Source: Adenanthera pavonina
Lineage: Eukaryota > Streptophyta > Magnoliopsida > Fabales > Fabaceae
Direction of reading: 5' to 3'
Assembly: GCA_026686845.1 (NCBI GenBank)
Contig: JAIVEN010000012.1
Coordinates: forward strand, 6,264,501-6,328,500
Length of the DNA: 64,000 bases
The translations under genes were made by a program, and so were the position numbers. The notes under the pieces are model-generated. The model made no database searches. It was not told the origin of the DNA and was given only the letters and a program-made list of their open reading frames with translations. Below are positions 36,052-48,555 of this stretch, in pieces (position 1 is the first letter of the stretch; each line of letters starts with the position of its first letter).

Positions 36052-37597
36052 CTTGTTAGATATGCTGGCTTCCTAAGATAGGGGTGAATTAGGAAGATTA
36101 AAATTTTCTGCAAAAGTTAAGAGAGTGGTGAAAGCAAGAGTGACAGTGAAAATAGAATATAAAATATAACCAAGTGAAAAAGAAGATAAGGGAAAAGAAG
36201 TCAGCGATATTTATCTTGGTTTAGTCTCTTTCTCTTGACCTATGCCCAGTCCTCAAGCTACCACTTGAGATTTTTCACTATCTTGCAAGAATTCGATGGG
36301 CTTCTTGCAATGCCATAGTACAACTTCATGCTCTGTTCCAAGAGCTTATAATCTCACTCTTTGTACTCTTGCTAAGTGCTTCCCAAATCCCTTGTGAATT
36401 TCCCTTACAAGAAAATCTTTCTTCCAGATGAAGATAAGATTGATTACAGTAATTGAACTCTCTAATTTAGAGTGTATATGAAAGTTGAAGTGCAAGATAT
36501 GAAGTATGTGAGAGTAGAAGACTTTGACTCAAGAATTTAGCAGAGTTTATGTATATACAAAGTAAAATTGTTACCCAAATCTTGAAATGAAGTTCTATTT
36601 ATAGATTTATGTCTTAACTACACGTTAGAGATAAGATCTAGCCTTTAGAGATGTTACCCAATGGTTATTTTGAAAAACTATCCATTCACCAACCGTATTT
36701 AATGCGTCTGATATTCAAAGTTCGAATCTTAGTGTGTCAACAGACAAATTTTACAGAGACCGTAAGCTAAAGACTTTAACGTTAAATCTTGACGTTCATC
36801 TGTTCTAAAGCAAAGTTTGAACTTTCATTTTTAACAAATGTTTCTATGTTGGAACATTTGAATTTTCAAGTGTAAAGTTCTTTTGGTAAGTGTGAATAGT
36901 TGTTCTATATTGCTATAGTGCCTTCGAAGTTTTAATTTTGGTACCCAAAATTCCTCTGTCAGTGGGCAGCTCAATATGATACAATAGTTCTTCTTTTCTT
37001 CGTCTGTCAGAGAGATGTCTTATCAGACCTAATTCAAAGTTTGAATTTTTGAATACTAAAATTCGTATGTCAAAAAATTATCATAACAGACTTGCAAGCT
37101 TTCTTTCCAAAGTTTGAATTTTCAAAATCAAAGTTCGTCTGTTAGAGGAATAACTTAGAACTTTTTTTAAACTTCACTTTTAGATGAACTTTGACATATC
37201 TTCAGATGAATTTTTCATTTTTCATAGTTTGTGTTTTATTCAAAATTCAAATTTTCAAAGATGAAATTCATCTGTCAGAGGAATCTCTTTTCTGACTAAC
37301 ATATTTTAACTCTGAAGTTCAAATTTCAGATACTAAAATTCAAACTTTAAAAGTAACAAATCAAGTTTAACACTTCAAAATTCGTCTATTAGTGGGTATT
37401 TTTCAAATACTTAATGAATTATCATAAAACCACATTTTTAAAACATTCTTTTGCAAGATCAAAGTCTTTACTCATTTTGAATACAATAAGAAGTCCTATA
37501 TCTAATCTTATGCTTGTTTTCCTTGGATTTCTTCATTTGAGATCTTTTGTACACCTTTGATATCTTCCTTTCAAACTCTAGTTAGTTTTGAATTATC

Positions 37598-39259
37598 TGT
37601 TGAATCAAGAGTTTTGATGATTCCAAACCAACACTCAAGAGCTCGGATTGAAGATATCAAAGGAGATCAAAGTTGTTTCAAGTGAAGATTTTCTGAGTAT
37701 TTGGTGTTAGATCTTTTGTAGGATCTTTAGTTTTAGTTGTGATTGGGTAAAAGATTTTGATTTGAGAAAAAGATGTTTTCAAACCTTGATTTTGTGTTAA
37801 ATCGTAAATTATTTGAAAAACACCCCCAAACAGACGAAGTTTGAAAGTTTAAACTTAACTGTCAAGTTGGAAATTCGAACTTTGCTTTGGGAAATTCGAA
37901 TTTCGAGCTAACACTGAATAAGTCTGAAAAGATGGCTCTCTAGCAGACGAATTTTAGTTGTTCAAAATTCGAATTTTCATCTAAGTCTGAAAGAAGTTTC
38001 CTTGAAACAGACGAACTTTGGATCTTCAAAATTCGAATTTCAGACAAAACAAAACTTGAGAAAATACAAGAAATTAGTCTGAAACTGTGTTAAAGTTCAT
38101 CTGAGATCAAGAATGATTTAAGTTTCAAAACTGCTCTTTGACAGACGAACTTTAAACATCAAAATTTGAATTTTAGAAGCTAAGTTCTTAAGTCTGTTGA
38201 AGTGAAATATTGACATATGAATGATGTGAACTTGCAATATTCGAATGATAAAGTTAGTCTGAAAAGAGTCTCTCTGACAGACGAACTTCACTTTTCAAAA
38301 TTCAAATTTTGAAGAAAATGAACTACTCTGCCTCCTTTTCACGTACTGGGAACATATGAATTTTGGGCTTCCAAAATTTGAATTTTGAGGGCACTATAGC
38401 AAATTGAAAACACTATTCACACTTAACCGAAAAACTTTCTTCTTGAAAATTCGTATGTCACATTGTGAAAATGTTCTACAAGTTTCAAAATTCGAATTTC
38501 ACTTCATGGACAGACGAACTTCAGTATTTCAACGTTGGAAGCTTTAACCTTCGGTTCTTTGAAATTCGTCTGTTGACCAACCAAAATTCGAATTTCAGTA
38601 TGTCAGAAGCATTAAATGCGGTTGGTTAACGGATAGTTTTTCAGAATAACTATTGGATAACTTCTCCAACGGATAGATTAATCTCTAACCGACATTTGAG
38701 ACCTAAATCTATAAATACAACAACATTTGAAGTTGTGGGTAACGAATCCAACTTGTATATAACAAATTTCTGTCAAAACTTCTTCTCAAGAGCTTTTACC
38801 CTCTCAACTTCAATATTTGTACTTTAACCTTCAAATCTACTCTATTCAAGAGAGTTATTTCTTTGTAAACAATCTACTCTTCATCTGGAAGATAGATTTA
38901 CTTATGAGGGGAAATCACAAGGGGATTGGGAAGCACATTGTGAGAGTGCTTAGAGTGTTTGAGAGAGCTCCAGAAACAGAGCATACTCATGTACTGTGGC
39001 ATTAGCAAGAAGCCCATTGAATTCTTGCTGTATAGTGGATAAATCTCAAGAGTTGTCTTGGGGACTGGAAGTAGGTCAAGAGGATAGACCAAACCAGGAT
39101 AAATCATTGAGTCTTCTTCTCCTTATCTTAACTTTTCAGCTTGCTCTGTTTTATACGTTGCTTTCCTTACATTGTGCTATCTTCACCTATTTCATTTTAT
39201 GCAGAAAAATTTCAATCTTCCCAATTCACCCCCCTCTTGGGAAGTCAGCCTTGCTAACA
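37598..39259 (+). mobile_element. Sirevirus-like solo LTR (1662 bp) nested in the element 2 LTR, opposite strand
   Basis: It starts TGTTGAATCAAG and ends TTGCTAACA, with TATA at 38709. The target duplication is tatc (37594-37597 and 39260-39263); a fifth base does not match. No primer-binding site follows and no polypurine tract precedes it, so it is solo. This copy has well-preserved palindromes (for example 37964-37977, a perfect 14-bp AAAATTCGAATTTT). Confidence 0.93.
38709..38717 (+). promoter_or_regulatory. LTR TATA box, nested solo LTR
   Basis: CTATAAATA in the same context as 7328 and 62525. Reads outward to the right, toward 39260. Confidence 0.7.
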
Positions 39260-39281
39260 TATCAAAACACTTGATTCAACA

Positions 39282-40146
39282 TTGGTTTGTAATAGTCATG
39301 GTTTTGTTGGTAGGTCGATACACAATCTCTTGAAATCTCCACACTAAAGCTTGAATCTCCACCTCGAAATGCAAACCCTAGCACACAAAGCCACCTAGAA
39401 TGCCTCCAAAGTATCCAGAATGTGACTAAAGATAAAGGGCATCAAATTTATGCTTAAACCTTCAAGCTATGCTATCTAATTGAAACTTTGCATTTTGGCT
39501 GACAAAGGATGGTACCACAGCAGGCCTGATTGGCACTACGCCATGACTTGATTTTGAGTAAAAAATTTGTCTTCCAGGTCGTGGCACTATATTAGCTCAC
39601 CTTAGTACCCCCTATTTCTATTGACAACTCCTATTTTTGCTCCTTTTCTCCCAAAGGATGGTCCTAAGTTCATGTTACCTTGCTTCCTTTGATTCTTTAG
39701 CTCTAAAAGAAGTCTTAAGTGGCTTCAATCTTCGTCAAGGAAGGCCTACATAAAAATGGAAATTCATGAACTACCAATAGATCCTACTTGGAATAAAATA
39801 ATGCACAATAGGATAGAAACATACTATAATGCAACACTAGAGTTTAGATTGTGCATTTTCCTAGTTTAAATATCCAATATGTACAATTGTGTATCAAATG
39901 TATTCATAACTCAAGGGAAATATGTTGAAAAGACATAATTTCAAGAGTTTAACACTAAATAAAACAAGACAAACATATTTAAGCCTAAATAATGCATAAT
40001 CATTAAGAACCATGGGCTAATATGGTGATATACATGGATCAAGTGAGTTCTTCTATCATAACACCACAAGGAGCTTGGTTCTCTTGATCTTGGACTTGCA
40101 ACACAATGACCACGCTTCTTGAACTAGGATATGACAGCATCTTAAA
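39282..40146. other. Intergenic repeat-like sequence, no gene
   Basis: Right flank of element 2. I see no ORF, RNA gene or clear terminus. A stretch near 39500-39600 (ggcactacgccatgac, gtggcactat) resembles the inner part of family C copies near 25420 and 42640, so this is probably a further diverged fragment. Confidence 0.4.
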
Positions 40147-42740
40147 TGTAACAACCCTCATTACACCATCCTAAATTTAGTCTCAAGCTAATGGGAAGTG
40201 TACTTGATAATGTGTGTAGGACTGAAGGAACTAGGACCAGAGAAAGGATCCAAATGAGATAAAAGCTGAAAATGAAATAGAGAAGGGCCCCGTCACGGTG
40301 AGGAATAGGACTGCAGTGGTGAGAGACACTAGGGATATTTTAATTTTTCCAGTCTGAGAACATTCGCACCATGGCAAGAGTTAGGAAATTTGTTTATATC
40401 AGACATATTTTAGTTGGCCGAACGAAAGAAAATGAAGGGAGAAATGAAGAGTAGCACTAGGGTTCATGATTTCTAGTACTTGAAGGTGATTTTTAGCCTC
40501 TAGAAGCTTAACTACAAGTAGGGAAGTGATTCTTGCTCCTTCCTCTCCATTTTTCTTCAATTTTGAGATGAATTTTCCGGGATATATGTTGGGTTCTCGG
40601 TTGTGGCTGAATTTTACCAATTAAAATTGATGAAATAGGATTAATGAAGTGTAATTTAGTGTTGATGCTACTTAGGTATGAGTTTTAGCGGGAGTATATG
40701 TAATTTTGCTTAAACCCTAGCTTTGTATTGTGTATGGTAGCTTGGAATCCAAAATATATATGGTAGATTAGGATGTGGAAGGTTAATTAGAGCTCGTTGA
40801 CATATGAAAGTGTTGTTAGAACCTTGGGTTAAGCATAATTGGTTGAGTTATGGATTTTGGTCAAATTGTATATTATGTTAATTGGGAATATTATGGTATT
40901 ATAGAGGTTGTTTGATTGATCGAAGAAGTTCGAGTCGTGGGTTGGCAATCCAAGAAGCTTATGGAATCGTGTGTGTGTGGTATTGGCAACCTAAGGTAAC
41001 CATGTGTATGTGATTTATATCAATATATTGATAAACTAAGGTAACTGGGTGTATGCGATTTATGTGATTATATATTGATATATATATATGTATATATGCA
41101 TGTTCCTTTTCATACCACGATATTAGTTATATATATGTATGGTTTTTCTACATATCATGATATGCACACTGCTAGTTGAGATAGGATGATTGTATATGAT
41201 GTGTATGTATGATTTTGTAGCATCCTCATACCATTGTATGCTAGTATGTCCATATGATGATGATATATATATATGCTTAGATGCATGTTGGCATGACATT
41301 GACATCATCACCATGTGATTGCATAGTAAGAGATTGATGTTGAGGTGATGATGAGATAGGATATGATGACGATATGAAACATGATAATGATATGATAAAG
41401 ATCCCTGCCACTAAGTCCTCTCATATAGATAGAAGAGCCAGGTGGTAGTGGATAAGATGATATGATGAAATATCCCTATCACTAAATTCTCTCCCATGGC
41501 CTGGAGAGTCAAGTGGCAGTGGATTTGGGAATGCACCTTCCCTAAATCACCACCAATTCAAGGTGGTCTAGGGGAAGGAGAGTCACAGTCTGAGTACTAG
41601 TGTAACCTTTGGCTGGGTTACATTAGAGTAAAGTAAACTTGGTAATGTCTTAGAATCAGTCTTCATCGATTGTTGGAAGGGAATCATCTATTTGAAATGG
41701 CTTGTGACGACAATAGCTTGTGATTCTAGCTGTGTCTGACGGAGTACATGCATACCATTTCATTTGCATTTCATTGTACCACATGCACAATTGGATGGAT
41801 TATTGATATATATTGTCTGTAGTTGTGTTCTTGGTTACTAAGACTTTGTCTCACACCCCCTCCCATGACTAACATTGCAGGTGAAGGTTTTGGCACTAGT
41901 CTGGAGAAGACAAGGGAGTTGTAGCCTCTTCGGTGTTGAGAATATTCAAGTCGATGGTAGTGCGTGTGTCTATGTTATATATTGTGCCAAGTAGGATAGC
42001 ATATATGTAAGTTGTATGAGAATAATGACATTAAGATGATGATCGTTGTATGGTGTTGATGATTTTAAATGTTGTATGAGGAGATGGATAATTGTAATGA
42101 TGTTTGTGAATGGTATGTTTGATTGTAGCATGTGCTAAGGTTGAGGTTATATGGGTGTGTGATAATGATTTGGACCCCGGTGAGGGTCATAGTTGTTGGT
42201 GTATAGGTTATGAGTCAGAATAGTCATATAAGTGAGCCCCAAGTGGTTTTGGGCCTTATAGGTGAGTTTTGGGCATATAGCCTATTATGTGAAAGGGGTA
42301 AAATCTCAAATGAATGTTTTCTTTAGGGATAAATCTCCTTGGACAAGTTGGTTGAGCCATTTAGGACCTATATGAATGGTCCTTAGGTGTCAAATTGCCT
42401 TTAATGGTAACTGGAGGTTGTAAGTTATGAGTTTTGGTCAAAAAGTGATCAAAACAGTATTGGATCTCCAAGATCTCCATACAAAGATGGATTGAGATGA
42501 AATTGGTGTCTATGGATAGATTGGGATATGATTGAGTTATAGGAGTTAAAATTTGGTCAATCGAAGACCAGAATACAAAGTTGTGTGCATAAGAAGTTTA
42601 CCCGAAAAATCAGCAATTTGCTTTTATGAAAACTGATGCTGGCACCACGTTGCCAAGCACTACTGCCTCTCTGAGGCTGCTGTGCTACTGTAGCTGGCCA
42701 CAGCCCTAGTCCTGTTGTGGTGTTTGTTGAAGCTTTTCTG
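40147..42740 (+). repeat. Repeat family C, plus copy (LTR-like)
   Basis: It begins near TGTAACAACCCTCATTACACC, a gypsy-LTR-like start. Contains the dinucleotide and atgatg-rich stretch (41060-41400), a hairpin-like segment repeated twice (cactaagtcctctcatat at 41410, cactaaattctctcccat at 41483), the conserved core at 41835-41920 (ctaagactttgtctcacac ... ttgcaggtgaaggttttgg) and a segment (42420-42700) matching the inverse of 25480-25680. No proteins. Probably a solo LTR of a Ty3/gypsy-type element; the ends are not proven. Confidence 0.55.
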
Positions 42741-43205
42741 AGTTTTGAGGATTAGGCTTCAAAGACGCCTTATAATCTTCAAGGTGGAAGGGTCTTTCTC
42801 TTACAACTCTATAATTAATCCTGACAAACCTTGCTTCGTGGCTTTGATTCAAGCTCTTGTCATGAAGCATAGACCTACATGGTTGCTCAGCTCTTTTAAT
42901 TTGAGATGCCCTATGGTCTCTATCACAAAGACAGAGAAAGAAAATTCATGCATCCAAAATTTTAACAACTAAGGTCTTTTAAATAAATAACCAAATAAAG
43001 GGGAATCACACTTAGGGACCAAAATAAAAATTATTGAAAATTGGAATTAACTTTTGAATTAATTATAACAAGAGACCAAATATGTCAAAATAAAAAACCG
43101 TCACTTTTCCTCCCTCCCACTATTAGTGGAGTCGGTGCTAGCTGCCGTTTAATAATGAGCAGCTACTGAGCTGCTATCAACATTTAATAGTAATAATTGG
43201 GGTCA
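42741..43205. other. Intergenic, no gene
   Basis: No supportable coding or RNA feature. The 75-residue frame at 42745-42972 has no recognisable domain. Confidence 0.5.
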
Positions 43206-43757
43206 TTCATAGTAAAATTCCAAAAACCAAGTTTCAACTCAAAGTAAGCAAATTACAAATTTTTTTTAGAAAAGTTGCAAATTGAAGCTATATATTTAGT
43301 TGCTAAAATTGGAGTCTTTCATGGTAACAATTCAGAAACCAAGTTGAAAATTTAGAATAATGAAGTTGTAACTTCTAGATAAGTTGCAAACTACTATAAT
43401 CATTTAAGACTTTTAGAAGTTGAAAATCCCTCATAGTAAAAATTCAGAAACTAAATTGTAAATTTAGAGTAATAAATTAAGTTGCAACATTTGCATATGA
43501 AATTGCAATCTTGGTACCATATAAAGCTTTTAAAAGTTAAAAGTGGAATCTTTCATAGTAAAAATTTGGAAACTGATTGAGTTGCAAATTCCAAGTTAGA
43601 AACTCTAGATAAGAAGTTACAAACTATTGGTACCATTTAAGATTTTTAAAAGTTAAAAGTGGATCCTTTTATTGTAAAAAATTGAAAATTGAATTACAAA
43701 TTTGGATAAAAATGTTACAAATTAGTAGTACCATTTAAGACTTTTAAAAGTTAAAAT
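43206..43757. repeat. Diverged tandem repeat, about 5 units of 90-121 bp
   Basis: Units begin with ttcatagtaaaa-like text at about 43206, 43317, 43432, 43553 and 43669. Each then runs through a caaattt...agttgcaa-type stretch to a ccatttaagacttttaaaagtt-like end. Identity is modest, so the array is old. Confidence 0.75.
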
Positions 43758-44489
43758 TTTTCAGTTTACTATAGTCAAAGAGATCAGGAAGGAGGGACAG
43801 AAAGACATTTTGGTCCAACCAAATTTTTTTCCCTCTGATGATCTCGGTCCTTCTAAAAGATATCAAATATTCACAATCCTTATTGATATTTTTTTCTCTT
43901 CCACAATCCTCAAACATCATTTTCCCTATAGCCTTTATAGAGGAGATCATTATAGATATCAATCACTCTCGCATCTCTCACTATTGACCATTTATTTAAC
44001 TATGATGGTTTCTATCTCTCTAATGCTCAATTCATTTGTACATGAGGAATACTCTCCACCTTTTAAAGGTTCCCCAATAAAAAAAAAAAAAGGAAATCCT
44101 TTTCTTCTTTATTTCAATTATATGCTTGTTTTCTAGTTATAATCATTATTTTTTATTAGTTTTGTTATGAAAATATATAATGTTAAAATTTGAAAATGTT
44201 TATAGAACAAATTTTTGAAGTATTGTTCGTGTTAATGAAAAGTAAAGTAATTGTAATCCATGCATGTGTCTCCAATTTTAAGCAACTAATTTTCAATATT
44301 TCACGAGTTAATGATAAAAAATGTGAAAATATCCATGACGCAACAAAACCAAGAAACAACTAGATATCACATATTATGAGAGTACATCACAAAGAGAGCA
44401 ACTTCATCAAGTACTTCACTAGAATTTACATACATATATATGGTAAAATCAAGACACACATAGATATATAATATTAATTAAAGACTTAC
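43758..44489. other. Intergenic, no gene
   Basis: AT-rich; the 108-residue frame at 43810-44136 and its opposite-strand partner show no domain. Nothing else is recognised. Confidence 0.5.
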
Positions 44490-44785
44490 ACATCATTAAC
44501 CAGCTAGGATGATGCTTTGATTTATTCGTAAGTGCTAGTGAAATCTACAAGAGACTAGTTATGTATCTAGGTTGCTTAATTAGTATTTAGTTTGATAGGT
44601 TGCCTTGCTACTAGTAGGTACCCACACAAAGTCCTTAGAGCCAATGAAATGGCAAACAGGGCACTGTTCATGACATTACTTTGGCCTCTTCATACGGCAA
44701 ATCAGCATCCATACCTCTTGAATCACGGTGGCACTCACTAGTGCAATGGTTTTTGTGGCACCGATAGTTTCCAATGGAATTGATT
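44490..44785 (-). pseudogene. 3' fragment of a BURP-domain gene
   Basis: The minus strand matches the last exon end and 3' flank of the BURP gene at 18400-18670 closely: the region encoding the third Cys-His pair, YEEAKVMS, the fourth pair and the terminal WVPTS segment, then the same downstream gcttaattagtatttag. An extra G near 44660 shifts the frame just before the last Cys-His pair. Upstream of about 44785 the similarity stops, so exons 1-2 and most of the BURP domain are absent. A truncated paralogue, not functional. Confidence 0.85.
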
Positions 44786-46077
44786 ATATTCTCTCTAGAC
44801 TGCTTCCTCTCCCATGCATTTGTATCAGAGCAGTGGTGTGAGAAGTCCATGATAGGTCGATGGTAACTGGAGAGTGAACATGGTGGAGGGGGCTAGTGAG
44901 ATTATGATGACGGATTTGGATTTGGATTTGTGATAGGGAGGCTAATGGTGAGGTATGTTGCTGCCGAATTCACAAATGATTAAGGTAGTGAGAGATTGAG
45001 GAGCAAAGGATTAGGGTGAGCACATCTATGAGAAAGCATGAAGTGTATAACTTTATTTTTTTTATATATTTTGTTTGAACTTTCTAGTACGGTTGGTTAA
45101 GGAACCATTTGAGCTTTTCTAGAATAGTACCATAGCCAAACATTTTAGAAAGTTCGAAACTAAAGGATTTATTTATGAAAAAAAAAGCCACTGGTCACAT
45201 TTTTTACAATATTTTTTAGCTATTTTAAAATTTAGATGTTAAAAGGTCTTTTTGTACTAGTGTGAGAAACGAGTAAGGATGAGACATTTGTGTTCGCTAG
45301 CAAAACAATGTGACATTGGTATGAAAGAGAAAAAACACATATAATATATGATGCTTTGACAAAAAGAGAAAGAGAAATCAAGATGAGATCCAAACACAAA
45401 AATATATTTCAATCAATTTATGGATTCCCACAATCCATAATATCTATAGCCAGATAGCAATTTCTTCTCAAAAAGATGTCATGAGTAGTGGGAAAAGAAA
45501 GCATTTAGGTTAGATATAGTTTGTGCCTAGATTAAAGTCTGTATGGTGTTTATATATAATTTAAATTGATATACATTCTTATGGAATAAGAGAAATACCA
45601 TAATATGCAATTCATATTGCAAGTGCTTAATGACTATGATTGGGAAGCAAGTGAATAGGTCTCTACTTTATTGCTGTGTGAGTCCTAAAAGGAACAAATC
45701 CTTTCATTTATGCCCTTAGGACTTTGAAAATATCATGAGGAGAAGATTTGGTGTATGCTATTTTAGTATAAATCCTATAGTCATGATTGATACAATCTAA
45801 AAGATTAATTAATGCTAGGAAAGCAACTAGATTTTATCAAAGTGATATATGGGTAAAAGAAAGATCACCCAAAAATATACAACTATGCTTGTATTTGAAG
45901 TTGGCTCGTTGGGAACTTATTTGAGTAACATCATAAGCATGGATACAAATCATATGAAGAGGCAATCTGAGTTATGTCGATAACTCAAGAGGGATTAGAT
46001 TTTCCATGATGAGAAAAAATTTGTATGGGTAGATATAGGGCATCCAAGACACAGAATTGAGAACAAGACATATATAC
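44786..46077. other. Intergenic, no gene
   Basis: AT-rich sequence between the BURP fragment and CACTA element 2. No ORF with a domain and no RNA gene is seen. Confidence 0.5.
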
Positions 46078-48555
46078 CATTACAAAAAATTTGACTTTCG
46101 GTAAGGACAAAAGTCCTCGCTGAAAGTCAAAATGATAAAAGTCGTCGCTGAAAGTCGAAATGTCATTGCCAAAAACTTTCGGCGATGACATTTTTATCGT
46201 TGCCATGTCATTAGCATAAGCCTTGTCACCTAAAGTTTCGGTGATGACAAAAAATGTCACCACCAAAAGTAGATATTTGGCAATGAAAATAATTGTCACT
46301 AAAAATGTAAATTGTCGCCTTCAAAAGTTGTCATTTGGTGATGACACAATTAGTCACCACCAAAAGTCTATTGAATACCACTGCTACATCATCATCAAGT
46401 CATGCCATGTCATTTCCATATCACCTATCACCCATCGCCACATCACCCTCGGGCCCACACCACATCATCCCTGATCCCACGCCATGTCATTGCCACTGCC
46501 ACATCATTAGAGGCATCATATCATATAATGGTTTCAAATGTCTTCACCTAAGTTTCGAATCCATAACCTCTTACTCCCAAAGTCTTTATATTTATTTTTT
46601 TACCAGTTGAGCTGAAATGTGTTTGCAGTCTTTGTTTGAAATACTAAATATATATTATTTATCTACACTCTAATATACACACACAGATATATATATATTT
46701 ATAAATCAATATATTATTAAAAAATACACATATATTTTATTTTCAATTATTAATTTCATAAAATATTTTATTTATATTATAATTTTTTATTTTTGAATCT
46801 TAAATAATTTTCCTATAAATATATTTGTTTTTCTTTGGCAAGAAAAAAATTATTTTCCTAGCTGACTTTTAAATTTGATTTTTATTTTTAAATAAAAATA
46901 ATTATATATATAATATTTATGATCCATATATATTAATATTATATTATTTTATCTTATTTTTCGCATAGTCATATTATATAATATATATCATATATTATAT
47001 TATTTAATAAATTATATTATATATATGCTTAAAATATATTAGAGGTGCGAGGGGATTGTGTAAGAGCGGGTTTATGTCAACTCGTGGTCTGACTCGAAGT
47101 TTTGGTCAAGTGTTATATATATCCATTTTTTATTTTTTTTATTTTTTAAAAGAAAATTAGAAAATTGAACTTCTACTATTATGGTATTCTCAACAAAATA
47201 TGTTTAATACTTTATGAAACTACATATAAATATAGAAAATTAAAAACAAACCCTTAGGCTAGGTCAGACCAAGTGATCTGAGAAAGTTGCTTGAAATCTA
47301 GTCTGACCCAGTCAAATAGCTCTGCCCGATACTCACTTTTTGGTTTCTTGTTAAAATGATCGGATTTGTTTTTAGTTGGACTACTTCGGAATGGACTAGA
47401 TTGATCGGGTTCAGGTTTTTTCCCCCACCCCTATATATTATATATAATATAATAGGAATTTGGAAAAAAATCATTAATACAAATATTGTAATTTTGATTA
47501 TCATAGGATTTAAAGGAAAAAATAATAAATTCAATCTATTATGATTGGGAAAATAAATAAGATTAAAGAGGTTGAGATAATGAAAAAGAGAATTCGTTGG
47601 TACTTATTTTCTAAATATTGTCATTATTTATTATTTAGGAAAGTAGATTAATAATCCATAAGCATTTTTCCTCTATGTGACATTGCTCTATTAGACTTTT
47701 ATACTATGTGAAAATATCAACACTACCAACACTCATAAGAGTTTCGGTTGAGAGTTTCAGTCATAGCATGACTGATTCTTCTTTTACATATATTAACTAT
47801 TAATTATTATCTTGGTACGTTACTGCTTCATCAATTGTTAATAGTAATAAACAGCATTCATATTAATTTATATGTTAAATATATTAGCAATTAATTACTT
47901 AGCCTAATAAGAATACCTCCAAATATAGGATTGATCATATTAGATAATTAGACATTAGCTTGTCCTCCTAGCTAATTCTCTTTTATTTGTGTTATCAATC
48001 CCTTTATTAATTCAAAAAATTATCCTAATAAGAATAACATATTTCATTAATTAAGATGAAGGAAATATAAAGATAAATATAGAATAGATTTAATTTTTTG
48101 ACCATTCAAGTCTTTAATCTCAAGTAGAAACAAAACACTTTCAAAATATTTAAAATAATTCAAATGAACTTGATAAAAAAAAATAATTCAAATAAAAGGA
48201 AATAGTAAAATACTTTTACTTTAACCAAAAATATTAGATAATCTTTATAATACAAAATATGTGTAGAATATTTTATCGTTTATTATAAAATTGTATCAAC
48301 ATAATATAATTATTATTTCAATATGTTATTTATTAATTTTTAAAGTAAAAATAATAAAAAGTAAAAAAATTAGCTTTGGTAGTAACATAGTCATCGCTGA
48401 AAGTATGATTTTTGGCAATGACCAAAAAGTTGTTGCTGAAAGTCATACTTATGACGATGACTTTTTTTTTGTTGTTGCCGAAAGAATGACTTTCAGCGAC
48501 GACTTTTTTTTGTTGTCGTCGAAAGTCATCACTCAAAGTCTGTTTTTTTGAAGTG
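46078..48555. mobile_element. Non-autonomous CACTA element 2 (2478 bp), TSD tac
   Basis: The left end CATTACAAAAAATTTGAC (third base decayed from CACTA) and the inverse right end CACTTCAAAAAAACAGAC are flanked by a perfect 3-bp duplication tac (46075-46077 and 48556-48558). Subterminal repeats of gtcgtcgctgaaagtc type, in both orientations, fill 46095-46370 and 48365-48535. The interior is AT-rich with a c/a-rich stretch (46380-46510). No transposase. The subterminal motif differs from that of CACTA element 1, so it is another family. Confidence 0.87.

Larger units (their letters stand above)
26757..39281 (-). mobile_element. Sirevirus-like Ty1/copia element 2, minus strand, with three nested solo LTRs
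   Basis: Read from the right: 5' LTR (39281 to 36054, split), mutated primer-binding site, gag, protease, integrase, reverse transcriptase, RNase H, spacer and extra ORF. The extra ORF breaks off at about 26760, and no polypurine tract or 3' LTR follows; family C sequence lies there instead. The element contains insertions at 30125-30941, 32159-33817 and 37598-39259. Removing them would give a collinear copy of elements 1 and 3. All ORFs are broken. The right flank ttggt (39282-39286) should be one target duplication; the left copy is lost with the 3' end. Confidence 0.9.
36054..39281 (-). repeat. 5' LTR of element 2, split by an inserted solo LTR
   Basis: The body is 36054-37597; the last 22 bases of the LTR (tatcaaaacacttgattcaaca) lie at 39260-39281, displaced by the solo LTR at 37598-39259. 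Without the insert the LTR is about 1.56 kb. A minus-strand TATA box (ctatttatag on plus) is at 36595-36604. U3 carries the usual motif array between about 36715 and 37400. Confidence 0.92.

Noticed and set aside
37830..38610. CRISPR-like array from the regularly repeated LTR motif
   Set aside because: Repeats are short, inverted as well as direct, with irregular similar-sequence spacers, in a plant LTR U3.
43810..44136. 108-codon open frame
   Set aside because: Opposite-strand frame of similar length, hydrophobic AT-driven composition, no domain, ends in a poly-A-like run.
46223..46610. Overlapping open frames of 83 and 91 codons
   Set aside because: Inside CACTA element 2, in a c/a-rich simple stretch; two frames of the same repeat text.
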